Assembly (NCBI GenBank): GCA_964036155.1
Contig: OZ038423.1
Span: 78,445,249-78,509,248, forward strand
Source: Diploscapter coronatus
Lineage: Eukaryota > Nematoda > Chromadorea > Rhabditida > Rhabditidae
DNA length: 64,000 nucleotides
Direction of reading: 5' to 3'
This document shows positions 1 to 12,500 of the stretch, one piece after another. The notes under the pieces are model-generated. The model was not told the origin of the DNA, searched no databases, and saw only the letters and a list, made by a program, of their open reading frames with translations. The position numbers and the translations under genes are program-made. Within the stretch, counting starts at the first letter, position 1. The number at the start of each line of letters is the position of its first letter.

Positions 1-199
1 TTGAAACGAGCAGGCCATATCGATAGAATACGTGAGCGAGGAAGTCTTGTAGAATGCCGAATGGATTGCCAACAGGTAGGCCGCTCATTGCCTAATTGAA
101 ATAATTTATGAAGCCAATTTATTGAAAATCTATCAGGAAGCCATCATCACTTGTAAAAGAGATCGCTATTTTAGTTTCTTGGAAGTCCACCTAATTTAA
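1..199 (+). CDS. 3' end of an unidentified plus-strand gene (two exons, partial)
   Basis: Bases 1-75 are one open frame of 25 codons, rich in Arg and Glu, ending at a GTAGG donor. A 61-bp intron ends in TATCAG. The frame then continues in phase 0 from 137 to a TAA at 197-199. The peptide is about 45 residues, basic and hydrophilic, with no recognisable domain. It would converge on the minus-strand methyltransferase gene, whose stop is at 1527. The family cannot be named, and so short a piece could be a chance frame. Continuous RNA coverage entering from the left of the window would support it. Confidence 0.35.
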
Positions 200-1526
200 A
201 GACAAAAATAAGATAACGGAAAACTGAATAAACCTAAAAAAAACGATTTATTTCTTTTCCTAACTTCCTAAATCCAAAATTTAATGAATTTTGAAAATGG
301 TGGGGCATTAACGAACTGCGAATGAATAAATGCATGGACGGATGGAGGTAACCTTGAAAGGAGGGGCGAGAAATGGAAGGGGGGAGGGGAGATGAAAATA
401 AAACACACCATCTGACCCATTTTCAATAGCCGCAATCCACAACACTGGGAGGAGGGAAGGAGAGTGCGCGAGAGAGCAGGTACGAGGAAAACTGCGGGCA
501 CAGTCTGAAAAATTTCAATATCCCCGAATTACAAATATCTAGGATGATTAAAAAATGAAATACTATAGTCTATAGAAGAAAAAGTTTACCTTTATTCAAA
601 TTTGCACGTTTTGACATCTTGCCCTCCTGTAATTTCATTGTAGCCGATTTTTAATGGATTCTTTTTAGATATTCAATGGGACGAATGATTCAATAAAATT
701 CTAGAAAAAATATTTCAAGACTAAATACGTTTATTGCGGCGACATTTTATACTGAATCATGTAGAACTGAGATCATGAAAATGAGATTAATATATAGAAA
801 AACATGGAGAACTGATAAATAAGTATTAAAAGGAGAGAAGAGGCTTGAACTTTCAATAATTATGATCCTTACAGACAAAAAACGCATGGAAAATGGATAG
901 CACCCAAAGATAGTCAGTCATCAAACAGCAGGTAAACATGAAAGAACTCGAAACAAAACGGATAAGAATGGTTATGAAATACGTACGAGTAAAAAATTAA
1001 TAACAAATTTGGAGTTTCGATAGAAAAAAGGAACTAAATTGTTAATTTTCTGAAGAAAGTATTTGTCATACCGTTCCCGGAATTAATAAATACAGATGAA
1101 AAACGAAATGAAAAGACCTAAAATCACAACAGTTAATCTATTTACTCCGGCTCATTTTCGCCTGAGGTAAAGCGGAAGATCATCAGGGGTAAAATATTGC
1201 AGAAAAATGATCGAAAGAAACGGAACTTCTGAATTTTGTATAAAGCAGGTTATTAAACGCATGGTGATTGATGGGGTTTGCATATTTGACTCGATCAAAC
1301 ATTGACTTTTTGTTGTAATTTCTCAAGATTATCAATAACACGTTTTGCAAAGCTAAAGTAAAATAGCAAAATAAAGTTAAATTATGAAATTTCAGTTCAT
1401 TTCTATTATTCACTTCTAGGAATGCAAGGTTATTCATTCTATCATCCAATTTACAGTCGAGTCGTCAGTGTTTGATCGAGCCAAAAATACGGAAAATCAA
1501 TGATAAGTAGAAATGGTGGAGAGTCG
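200..1526. other. Intergenic, AT-rich, no gene seen
   Basis: About 1.3 kb between two convergent gene ends. It contains a purine-rich tract near 345-395 and many stop codons on both strands. No ORF has convincing splice sites or domain content. Confidence 0.6.
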
Positions 1527-4500
1527 TTAGGCGCTGACCGCCTGTGGTTTGGGCCGCTCTGGGCTGGGACTGAATGCTCTGCGAGAGCGACGTTGCCGCT
1601 TTCCATCTGCAGACGGTTGGAGGAGATGGATTTTGGCATGGTTCTGGAGATCATTCGACACAGCATTTACAACAGGCACCGGAGTAATGGGCTTCTGAAA
1701 ATATTGAGGGTTCATAAAAAGCAAAAAAATTACGCCATTTTCAAATTGGAGAAAAAATGAATGCAAATTGAAGGAATGTAAAAATTCATTGAAATTTTAG
1801 ATTTTTCACTTTTAATTAGTGTCTACAATTTTATTATGTATCAACATTCAGTCATTTATTCTGATAGCAAAGACGATGGAGACTTGCCCTAGGACTTCTG
1901 GAAGACGATTTCCGTCTGCCTGCCATCATTTTGAACGGGGAGAATCTGGCCACAGGGGGCGGAGCCGTCGGAGATCCCGCACTGGGCAGAACGATTGCAT
2001 CCTTCTGCAAGATCATTCATAGTTGTGTTTAGTTTAGAGGCTAAATTTGACACTGAATTGAATCGTTTATGGATATATGACAAATATAATTTGAGCGAGT
2101 TTGTCAAAAGACTGTTTTCTTAGGAAGAAAAAACGATACTCCATCATTGAATAGAAAATCACCTGTTGCATCCCTTATACTTCATTCCTCACAAACCACA
2201 AATTGGTAAACACGTCCCCCCGTCGATCTCATGATCTTTCATTATCGATCACTTCTCCTGTCCTCTCGTCAATAAAAGACGATCATGAAGCATTGTCCAC
2301 GAATTAACGCAAATCAAGAAACACTAGAACACAACTGAGTTGGGAATTAGGAAATCAGTCACTATTAACACCTGGAGAGTGAGCCGCAAATACACAACTC
2401 ACCCCCATCAAATAGATCATATAGAAGCTTGCAATAAATATTACCTGGACAGTGATGAGAACAGGCAGTGGCAAGGAAATTGGCATTTTTGGCCAGGAAG
2501 CGTCCACAGTCACAGGCACGTCGTTTGCAACGATGATATTCTTTCGTTTTCTGCCTCTTGTTTCGACTTTTTTTCCTTCATTCTTCAACTCTTTCTTGAT
2601 TTCGTCCGCAGAATCAGAGACAGGGGCCTTGCGCTTTCTTCCGGTCTGAAAATGTAGTTTTGCAAATAACTCGTATAAAAGAGGAAGTTTCTTTTTGCTT
2701 TTTTCTGCGATATTTTTTTAATGATGACAAGTTTAGAAAACGAGAAAAACTTCAATAAAAAGAATTTGTACTTACCTTCTTAGGCTTGGAATTTTCTTCT
2801 CTGACCACTTTTTGTTGTTTCTTTTCTTCTTTCAGTCGTCTTTCCAACTTTTCTTGCTCTGAAACACAAGTTATGAAAATTCTAAAATAAAATCAAGCAA
2901 TCAATCCATAGAACTTGGGGTTATTCTAGTTCTGGAAGAAAAAAGACGAATATTCCAAACTCACTAGTTTTGCCAAGTTTCCCATTGCAGGACGATGCAC
3001 CACAGTAGCAAGGAGGCAGAGGAGTTCCTTCGGAAAGTTCATCCATATCGTAGTCGAATGACAGTTCTTCTCCTAAAAAATTCAGGTAAGTTTCCAGTTG
3101 AATAAAACTTTCATTTTTTAAAGTATATCATCATAAATTCGTCTTTTAAGGGCGCGTTCATATTTCGCTCACGCTCACGTAAGCAAAAAGCATGTCTTCT
3201 TTGCGTCGCTCACGCTCACATGAGCGAGAGAAGTATGAATGCGTTCTAAATAGTGAAAAGAAAAAGAATGATCCAAACCTTTCTGAATGTTCCGCTTGGC
3301 GAAAATAGCGACTCTCGAGTCCAGCGTGCAGAGAGCAGATTTGCCTTTCTTTTTGGAATCCACTGCAATCGTGATTTCCTCGACGCGACAGTTCGGCTCA
3401 CAGGAATGGTTGATGAACTGAAAATCACCAATTATTTCCCAGCTACAATTTCTCATATTCTGTGCTCGTATACAGAAAATTTTATTCCATTAGGATAAGT
3501 TATTCCTTTTGGAATAATAAGTGGGAAACTATTCAGATGAATAATTTATTCTAATGGAATAGTTTGTTAGAAAAGATAGTGAGTTTTCTAAAAACGTTTC
3601 TTTACTGGCGCTTACCCTCGCAATGTTTCCATAGTACTTAGCATCGATGTAGCGCTTGGGCTCCCTGAGCACCATGATGTAATGCTTCTCCTCGTCATTC
3701 CTCTTCGCAGCAGACTCGTTGGACCGACGCTGGAATTCCGCTTCCGAGATTATCTCTCCTGCGTACTCGGCTATGAATTCATCCTGAAAATAGAAAAAGA
3801 ATCAATTCCGAAAGAAACGGAACGAGACGAAGTTGCAATTTAGAGAAGAAAGCTATGATGCGATGTTACAAAAAGTCACAAATCTTGTCACGATATTCAG
3901 TTTATGATCACATTTTTGCACCTCTAATAATGCAGTGATCAACTCAGAAGAGTAACTTGAATTTGAAGTGAGATCTTAAAATTTCCACCTTCTTGATATC
4001 TTCGACAGCCTCGACTCCAATGCCCTTCTTCTCAGTCTTGAAGACCACAACCTTCTTGCAAACCTCTGATCTGCTCAGAGTTCGGTTGTTGCAGCCGCCT
4101 AGCTTCTGCTCGCACGTCTAAAAATTCATTCAGTTCAATTCAACGTTCAAGTCTATTTTATACAAAAAAAATTCAAGCGAAGAAGCTATGAATCGCAAGA
4201 TTCTCTATCAAACAAGCATGATAAACTGTAATTCAAGATTTATACCCTCCAAAATGTCTCCTTGAAAAGTTCAACTAGTCTTAGCCACGAAGAGTTGTTA
4301 AAGATGAACGAGCAATTTTACGATTTTTGTTTTCAACAAATGCGTTTTTTCTCAATAGTTTCCTACCTTAGGACATTCTTGCTGCGAAATTGTTCTGTTG
4401 GAGCAATTCTCTCCGCATCTGCCCTGTCCATCTCCGCTGCTCTCTACGCACTCGCACAGCATATCTTCTTCTGGAATCAGACGGCCCTTCGGCTTCACAT

Positions 4501-7500
4501 CTTCCGACTGATAGAATGAAGTCTGAAAATTCAAGTATTTCATGTGAAAATTACAACAAAAAAACGAATGCAATTTTGCCATTGACAATACAATACATGT
4601 TGGTTTTAAATTCGCTATGGAAATAACCAAAAAGAAATTAACCTTGATCTCCTTGTGCCTGTTCAACTCGTAGGCATTGAGCATATGTGGTCGGGGAACG
4701 ATGATGTTGGAGTCCATCTTTTCCCAAGCTAAACAAAATTTCTATCAAATGTTTGCTTGAAGAAATTGAAAATTGTAGTAAAGAGAATAGGGGAAGGGTT
4801 TTCGTCTCTTTGCATCTTATTTCTTCAATTTACACAAGTCTAGATTTTTCATTATTCTGATGATTCTTTTTTCCTGAAAGAAATAACTTACCTAAACGAA
4901 TATCCTTATCAGTCATCCGCTTGCCGACCAGATCGAAACTGCCCTCGAACATTGGGACGATGAATCGCGAGGGCACGAGGGAGAACAGATTCTGACAGCC
5001 ACTCCACTCCACTGCCACGAAGCCCGCGTCACCCAGGCGGGAGCCGAATTTGTCACTGAAAATACAAGCACGAGTGTTTTTTTTGCAAAGATTCGATTTT
5101 TTATTCAAGTAGCGTTAATTTTTGTTCATCTTTAGCCTTTATATACAGTGAAAATTCGAATATTTGAAACTTGGAAAATAAACCTACGCTACAGCGCAGT
5201 GGGCAGGATACTTGGCTAGCGGAGCGACCATTCCTGGGTAGAACGAGTTGGCGTATTTTGCAATGATAGTCTGGTTCGGGCGAATGTTTTCGCCCAGAAT
5301 GCACGCCTCGCAGACTCGATCATCTCCGGAGAATCTGAAAACGAAGACCATTTTTGACATCTCTAAGAATTTAATTAGCTCGGAGAAAAAATATTATAAA
5401 GTTTGAACATATTTCGTCTGTAACGATATTTTGCCTTTCAGATGGTCGCTCTCAAAAATCATGAAGTTTCAAATTTTGGAACTTTTGTAATACCGTAATC
5501 CACCAATAGCCTTCACAGACAGCCGCTTGCAGTTGGGATGGTAGGATCGGATGCATTCACTGCAGTTGATCAGCACATCGCCCTTGCCTCAAAGTAAGAG
5601 ATCATATTTTTAAAGAAATTTGAGAATTGAGAACGAAATAAAGAAAAACTAGATTGTTCATTGTTTTGAAAAGTAGATATAGCGAACTTCCCTATCTTCG
5701 ATAACGAAACTTTCTAATGGTATAAAATGAAATTTTCATTAAAAAAATAATAGACTTTGGAGGATTAAAAAATTGAACTTACTTTTCTGTCCCTTCTCCT
5801 CGCATTCGGAGCAAAACGGCAGATGGGTGGCCTGTTTGTTATGCTTAAGCTTGTCCAACACGTCTTTGTCCTTTGCGTGGGAATGACACACCGTCATGTC
5901 GATGCGGGTCTGCAAATACGGTCAAACTCATAACTGAAACCTAGAAACTTTTTTACCGAAAAATATTTTATCTAAAATTTCCGAACTTCCTGCACTAGTA
6001 ACCGAATTTCAGTTGTTATTTTTACCTGAATCACTTTTCCAGAACTTTCAGCTTGGGGTACAGAAACTCGCTTTTCGATGAAAAAGCCGGCTGGTTGGCA
6101 GATCTCGTGGAACGAACGATAGCAACATTTGCATTGGATTAGATCGCCTGGAAATGAAAACTCTCGATTTCCAGGTAATTTGTTAAAAATCGATATAAAG
6201 TTGTCAATGTTGTGGAAACTTTACAATTTCTTATAGAGAAGTATATAATATAATATTTACAATAAAATGTAATAATTTGTGAGTACATCTTTCAATCAAT
6301 AATATAAAATGTCTTTGCAGCAGCAGATAATTAAAAGACCACCTTACCGCTAACAGCAGAGGTCTTGAGTCGCTCGAACCAACAGACATTGCCTGAAATA
6401 AGATTTTGATTGATTTATTCGAGGAAAGGCCAGATACAGTGATGCAGAGGACAGACGTAGGAGCCGAACGAATCGTGCAGGTACTCAGCGTCGAAATCAC
6501 CTGCATTGTAATCCTGAAAACGAGGAAATTAACCCATTCTATTTATTTCAGATATTTTCAGGGATATAACATTAGAAGAATGCTGATTTTTTAGAAATTC
6601 AAAAATTCACCTTGAGACAGTCCAAGTGAAAACGAGTCCTGCAGCGGGTCGAATTCGAGAACCGCTTGCCGCATTGAGAATCCGGATTAGACTTGCGGCA
6701 GATGAAGCAGTGACCTGGAAATTGAATTTTTCAACTGACCTCTCGCTACATTCTTCTTTGTTCAGTCTTGAGAAGAAAATAATTGCGTCCCAAAAAGCAG
6801 TAGAACTGCCCTAAGAAATTTCAAAACTTACTGTCAGCCTGATTCTCTGGGAGTCTGTCACGGTGGGTCCACACTGAAATTTGTGTTTTTATTGATTTTA
6901 TTAAAGAAAAACTCGAGAGGTCATTTCTGAATTGTCAATAGAGAAGGATAGGATAGGAAGAACACATTGCAAGTATGAGTAAATTACTTTCTAAGACTTT
7001 TTGTTCATCTTCCAATTTGAACTTCAGAAACTCGTTATCTTTTCTGAACACTATTGTTTACCTTCTTTGATGATCGGCTTCACATCTGCATTGGCACTTT
7101 CCTGCTGAGGGGGCGGCGAGGCGATGAGAGACAAATTGAGTGGGTTGACGGTGCGAGGGCCGACCCGCTTGGAGATGGGCAAGGGGACAGAGGAATGGGG
7201 CTGAGGATTGGATTGAGTGGAGGGAAGGAGGGCAGGGGACAACACAGGTGGTGGAGAACTGATTTGGTTGACTGGGGAAGGAGGGGGAGTAGCGGTAGGT
7301 GCAGGCTTGGGAATCTGCGAATAATTCAACATTTTTTGTTGTTGCAAATTTTAATCTTTTTTAGCTAAAATATTCCTAAAGCTGCATAATTTGTCAGAAA
7401 AGTTGAATGTTGAAATAAAAACGATTAGTTTGAATAATTCATACCGTTTCTTCTCTTATATAAAACGATTTTTCAAAACTGTATGTGAAATATGAAAAGA

Positions 7501-8853
7501 AAATTTGCAAAAAAAAAAATTTAACCTTGCTAACATCAGCCTTATCAAGGACAGGTGATACTGGCACAGTTTTCGACAGCTGCACATCCAGTGACACCTT
7601 CTTTGGTCTGCTTCGAACCTTCTTTTTCGAACTGTCGGTCTTGTTTTCTTTCTGAAGAAATCGATATCTCATTCACCTCTTAACTAATAGTCCATAATTA
7701 TTTGGTTTCTAATAGAGGGCAATTCTTCAAAGTAAAAGCGTTCTTGACAATGATCTGTTTAGATTTTGCACAGAAAAATAAAACTTTATTATCAATCTAA
7801 ATTTGCTCATGGATTTGCACTTGAAATCGCTTGACATTGACACGATGCCAAAAAGTATATAAACGCGCCCTAATTCAGTTCCCCTAGCAGCAACCACTAT
7901 ATGACGGAGAGCAGAGGGTATCTTCCCCGCACCATTTCTTCCTACTCTCGCCACTCTACCCTATCCCTAACTATAGACTTCGTCTCCTCCGTTCTCCGTC
8001 ATATAGCTGTTTCCATTTTTTTCTTACCTCTTCCTCTGGCGCAGATTCCGGTTTCTCTGCATTTGCCTGATCGAATTTGAGCAGCTTGGCCACAGTCGGG
8101 GAGAACGTAGTCAGAGAGCCGAGTGCTTCCAAAAGTGGTTTGAGGAGCATCGCTTTGCCCTCGTCTGACTGACCTGTCTCTCCTTGCTCCTTGTTGAATT
8201 TCTCGATCAACACAACTGCCGCCTGGTGCAGGAGATCGATGTCGTCTTCCGCGTTCTGAATTTTAGATTTTTTTAAGTTAATAATTACGAAAAAATTGGG
8301 ATTTTGAATTCAGAAGAAAGAGATATGCAAACTTTTCAGAAAATGATAATGATTTTCAATTTTTCCTTAAAATACGACAACATTTCTATGGAGTTTGCTG
8401 AAAAAGTAGTTTTACCAAATTGATGTCCGTATTGTTGTCGCCGAAATAGCAGCTCAAATCGAGAACTATGGCTCTCAAGGCGAACTGCTCTGCTAATTTG
8501 GACTGGAGCTGAAATTAAAAAATATTTCTCTAAAGCAGTCTGAAAAGGCTTTCTGTATGTCATTTCCTACACCGCTTAACTCTAAAATCTGGGAAATACA
8601 GCAATTCACATAAATTAAAATTTCTATAACAAGAGCAATTTGGAAATATCGTCACATTTTTATGAAAAAAATAAAATTAACGTGGCGGTATTTCCGAGTC
8701 ACGTACAACGAGTTTTCTATGGCTAGTCCTGGAACTGCTGTCGTTGATTTGGACCTGCTTGAAGAGCTTCGCCTGTCTGAGAAAGATGTCGATCAACTGC
8801 TGCGTATCGGCAGACAACAACCGACTCGCGTTGATCAACTCCCCGAGCTCCAT
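1527..8853 (-). CDS. NSD/MES-4-like histone-lysine N-methyltransferase (PHD-PWWP-AWS-SET-postSET)
   Basis: Chromatin enzyme predicted to methylate histone H3 (H3K36 in the NSD family). Exons 5'-3': 8853-8755, 8508-8416, 8255-8028, 7651-7526, 7314-7062, 6873-6832, 6714-6611, 6513-6438, 6392-6348, 6147-6026, 5909-5783, 5587-5494, 5334-5188, 5055-4892, 4728-4643, 4522-4367, 4117-3989, 3783-3616, 3417-3279, 3072-2965, 2858-2776, 2645-2445, 2004-1888, 1694-1527; about 1024 aa. Order: novel helical N-terminus, Pro-rich segment (~185-265), Cys/His clusters of two to three PHD fingers (~270-500), PWWP-like part, AWS (CECVES, CGENCSNR), SET (YAGEII, FINHSCEPNC), post-SET (CYCG, CNG), basic tail. The intron after 1888 has a GC donor. 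The start at 8853 is the first Met in that frame; an upstream exon is possible. The NSD assignment rests on domain order and is the nearest match I recognise. Confidence 0.88.
1886..1887 (-). promoter_or_regulatory. GC splice donor (GC-AG intron) in the SET gene
   Basis: On the minus strand the exon ends AGG and the intron starts GCAAGTC, the strong consensus of GC-AG introns. Using this donor keeps phase 0 on both sides: the 117-nt exon stays open and joins the terminal 168-nt exon ending in TAA. No GT donor in reach gives an open frame. Confidence 0.7.
3150..3246. repeat. Hairpin MITE-like element in an intron of the SET gene
   Basis: Inverted arms start GCGCGTTCATA and end TATGAATGCGTTC, with repeated GCTCACGCTCAC motifs inside each half. 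It lies wholly within the intron between the SET and post-SET exons. Confidence 0.6.
3480..3563. repeat. AT-rich hairpin repeat in an intron of the SET gene
   Basis: Left arm TTATTCCATTAGGATAAG and a right arm that is its near reverse complement (ending CTAATGGAATAG), about 25 bp each. It lies inside a SET-gene intron. Confidence 0.5.
7897..8007. repeat. Inverted repeat with 21-bp arms in an intron of the SET gene
   Basis: Left arm CTATATGACGGAGAGCAGAG at 7897-7916. A near-complementary right arm at 7986-8007 ends CGTCATATAG. A pyrimidine-rich loop of about 68 bp lies between. Probably a decayed MITE. Confidence 0.5.
8547..8607. repeat. Short element, GGCTTYCTGTAT family
   Basis: Begins GGCTTTCTGTAT and ends near AAATACAGC. 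It shares CACYGCTT/ACTCTAAAATC segments with the copy at 49196-49285, so the two look like one dispersed family. Confidence 0.4.
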
Positions 8854-8877
8854 TCTAACGCCGAGCAGAATCCGGCC

Positions 8878-9557
8878 CTGAAAATAGAGACATTTTCAAA
8901 GTGCCAGGAAAAGTAGTCGAATTTAAAGGCGAAATATGTCGTCGAAGAAGGTGCTTTTTCGTCGTAAAGTCTGACAAGAAATATGAAATTCATGAAAGTT
9001 CAACCATTTCAAACAGTACTCATTTGAAAAATGATCTACTTTGAATGGGAAAGTTCTAAAAGCAATAAAAAATGGGTGAATTTTCAAAGAAACGAGAAAA
9101 ATGAGCGAAAAAGAGAAGTGAGAGAAAGAAATTCAAAAAACGAGCATTGGCGGGTAATGGGCGAAAAGGCGTTGTGGGTTTTATGCCGGAAGGAATGAAA
9201 GGGGAGGAAAGATAGAAGAAGACGAAAAAGGGAAAAGAAAGAAAGAAAAAAACATTGAAAATTTGAGATACTTTTCATTTGATGTAAACGAACTTCTTCC
9301 ATTATAAAATCGATTTTTTTCACAACGATAATTTATTTTTTCCGCGAAAAATGGCATCAATAGCAGCAAAAATGAAATGAAGCAATTGAAATGGAGAAAA
9401 TACAATAAGATTTTGGCGAGTTTGCTCGAAGAAATCCACACGAAATAAATGAGAAGAATCCATAATTTGTTGACACAAAAGTAAAATTAACATAAGAAAA
9501 ATACCCGAATGAGAACAGACTATAAATCGCGATAAAAACTCAAAATTCCTGATTTGA
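8878..9557. other. Gap between two same-strand genes; purine-rich
   Basis: Lies between the 5' end of the SET gene and the stop of the TOPBP1-like gene. On the + strand it is A/G-rich (9080-9260). No exon was modelled. A missing first exon or 5' UTR of the SET gene could lie here. The close same-strand spacing would also permit an operon, but that is inference. Confidence 0.5.
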
Positions 9558-12500
9558 TCAGCTTTTCTTCGACTTTCTCGAGGGAGTTTTCCTCGTGGGG
9601 GTTGTCACTTTTGCCTGAAAATCATCAATTCCTGTAATTGTAGAGCATTTTATCTTAGAAATTATGTTTTTTTTTTTTACATTCTCGCATTTTTACGTTA
9701 TTTTTTACCATGTGAAAGAATAGCAATATTAGGAAATGGGTGAGAAAAGATGGGATATCTTTAAAAGGCTGAAAGACGCAGAAACTTGCCAACCTTCTTG
9801 CTGTTAGCCTGTAGAATTGCAGCGCTGAGTCCTGGCGACTCGAAGAAGTCGAAATCTTTCCTGTCCTTGTTTTTTCTCGAAGTCGTCGGTTTTTCAGCGT
9901 CTTTGCGGGAACTAAAAATTTTCGATTTTTCAAAAGTTAGATATCATTTTCGCGCAAAATTCACATACAATTCAGTATTTATGTAGAAAACTTGAAGAAA
10001 GTTAAAATATTCTAGTAGAAAAACTAACGGCTCCTTGGGTCCCCAATTGATGAGCGGCTGTTTGCCGGAATTGCCGGCCCCAGTGCTGTTGCCCGAACTC
10101 ACTCCCTCTCCGCTCGTCGTCTTCTCCACGCGCGAACTCTTCAACAACGGGGCATCGCTTTCGTTGACAATCGACTGCGAAAATATGATCAAATTTCGGA
10201 TTTCAGATCATTTTGTTGAGAACAAATTCAATAACGGGAAATATTTAGTTTCAAAATTTCGATATTTTTCTAGCATGAAAGATTTTGCTGTTAAACTTAT
10301 AGACGGAAAGGACTTTTCCCTGTGAAAATGAAAAATCGTGTACAAAAATAAATGGTGAAGTACTACACACTTTTGAAAAAGGTATTTTTCTTTCGAATGG
10401 TAGAAAAAGATATTTTCCCCCTGAAAGATAGACGAACAATTCTCACCCCTTCATCAGTAGCCCGTCTCTTCGCTGCAGTGCTGGATCTGGTCCTTCTGGA
10501 CGGCGCATTCACGTTCATCGTCCCAGTCTCCCCCATCTCCGTGTCATTCGTCCAAGTGTCCGCCTGTTTGGGGATTCCGTCCGAACCCGACGAACCCTGT
10601 CCCTGTCCGTTCCTTGCGCTCCTCGCAGCAGTAGCCTCCTCACTCTCCTCGTTCGCCAGTCTCGTGATCGGAGTCGATGGGCGGGAAGTGGAAATGGTAG
10701 TAGCGTTGCGAGGATTCTTTGCAGCAAGTTTGGGGGTTTTGCGAGTCCTAAATTTCACGAATCTCATAAAAAATGAATTTTAAAAATTATTCTTTCGGAT
10801 ACATTCAAGAATAATTTAATAGAAAATGTTTCCTGAAAATAAACAAGATGCAATAAATAAATTCTAGAGAAATATTCTCAAGAATTCGAAAACATTTTCT
10901 TGACAAATCTTTAAAAACAGATCCTTACTCCGAGAATCTGGTCCTATTCGTCGTTTCGTCGACGACAGCATCCGGATTGAGCGTCGCCTCTGAAGTCCGG
11001 ATTTGACCGAGCGAATTGAAATTTCTGCTGTTCTCCAAAGCATTCAGCATCGACACGTAACTGCCTGCTTGCATGACTGCGGGAGAGGGTGGAATTGCGG
11101 AAGAAGTCAGAGGGGAGGAAACGCGATCGGCTGAAAGTGAAATTCTCAAAATTTTATAAGGAAATTATTCGCATTCTCGTCTATCAAATTATTTCACCGT
11201 TCAAAAATCTTTGAAATTGTCAAAATGAATGTTTTCTGGTTTCAACGAAATATTACGATCCTTGAGCAAGAATAATCTGGGAAAGTGAACGATAGTTTTC
11301 AAAGTTCTAAAATCCTTGTTCTTGAATGAAAAAAAAAAACTTAGAACATGACAAGTAAGAATTAAATTTCCAAGTTTCTTACCACTAGCATTGGAAATGT
11401 TGGACGTAGACCTGCAGACGGATGTCTCTTTCGGAGTTGTTTCCCTCTGTCCCGATTCCTTTCTGCTCCTTTCACTGAATACAGTCGAGTGCTGTTGCTC
11501 TGCATCTGTACTCATCAGTTTGTCTCCCTGCAATCCAATTTTACTATTTTGAAAACGAAGTTAGTTTTAGTCGTGACTTTAAATTGTTAATGAATCCATT
11601 ATTTTTAATCGCGAGTTTGTTTTAATCAAGGAGTTAAATCATTTATGAATCTTATACCTGAGAAATGCCGATTTGAGTGGCCAAAGCAGAGCCAGCGACA
11701 TTCTCTCCGGACAGACGAAGACCGGTTTGTTGGGCTGAAACGGAATAATTTTCACAAATAAGCATTTGAAAATTTGGAATAGGACAATTTAAGCAGGGCT
11801 TTAAATGTTTAGATACGCGTAACGAGACAGTGTCTTTTCGAGAAAGCATAGGGAGAGTATGCTTTTTTCTCTCGAAAAGACTATTTCGTTATGCGTGTCT
11901 AAAATTTATAGCCTTGAATTTAAGGCAATGAAGCGTTGATCAATTCATACTATCCGCCCAAACGTTTTCTGATCGTGCAGAAACTGCGCTGTTTACATAT
12001 GGGTATGAGGGCGCATAGCGGATTCATGAATGCAGAAGGCAAAGCATTAAAAGACGAGACAGAGGGTAATTCAATAGGAAGGTTAGCAAAGGGGCTTCTT
12101 GTGATCCTTACTATTTTGTTTTATCTCGTATTCAAACGTCTTCCGGTCTATAGAATACAAAAAAAATCTGCCGTTTTTCAGAATCTGAAAATCTGAACCA
12201 ACCCAGCATCTGATTCATCCGCTCGACTTTCTCTCTGAGTTCGTTCTGCTCTCGAGTGTACTGCGATTCGTTTTCCTCCAACAGCGTGTTTCCTGTCGAG
12301 TCGAAATTCTGAAGTTTTAAATTCGAAATAAATCTCAAAACAAAGTCCCCTCTCCAGATTTGTTAAAATTTGAATTTTCTAAAATTCAAAAATTCTCACC
12401 TGCTGAATATAATGACTGCTTTGTTCCTGTTCGTCCAACTCCACAATGACCTCATTTAGCTTGCCCTCTCCATTGTCCTTGTCCTTCTCTGCTCTGCCCT

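Noticed and set aside
10352..10783. Plus-strand ORF of 143 codons
   Set aside because: It is the complement of a well-spliced TOPBP1-like exon (10447-10747) whose frame and phases fit the gene.
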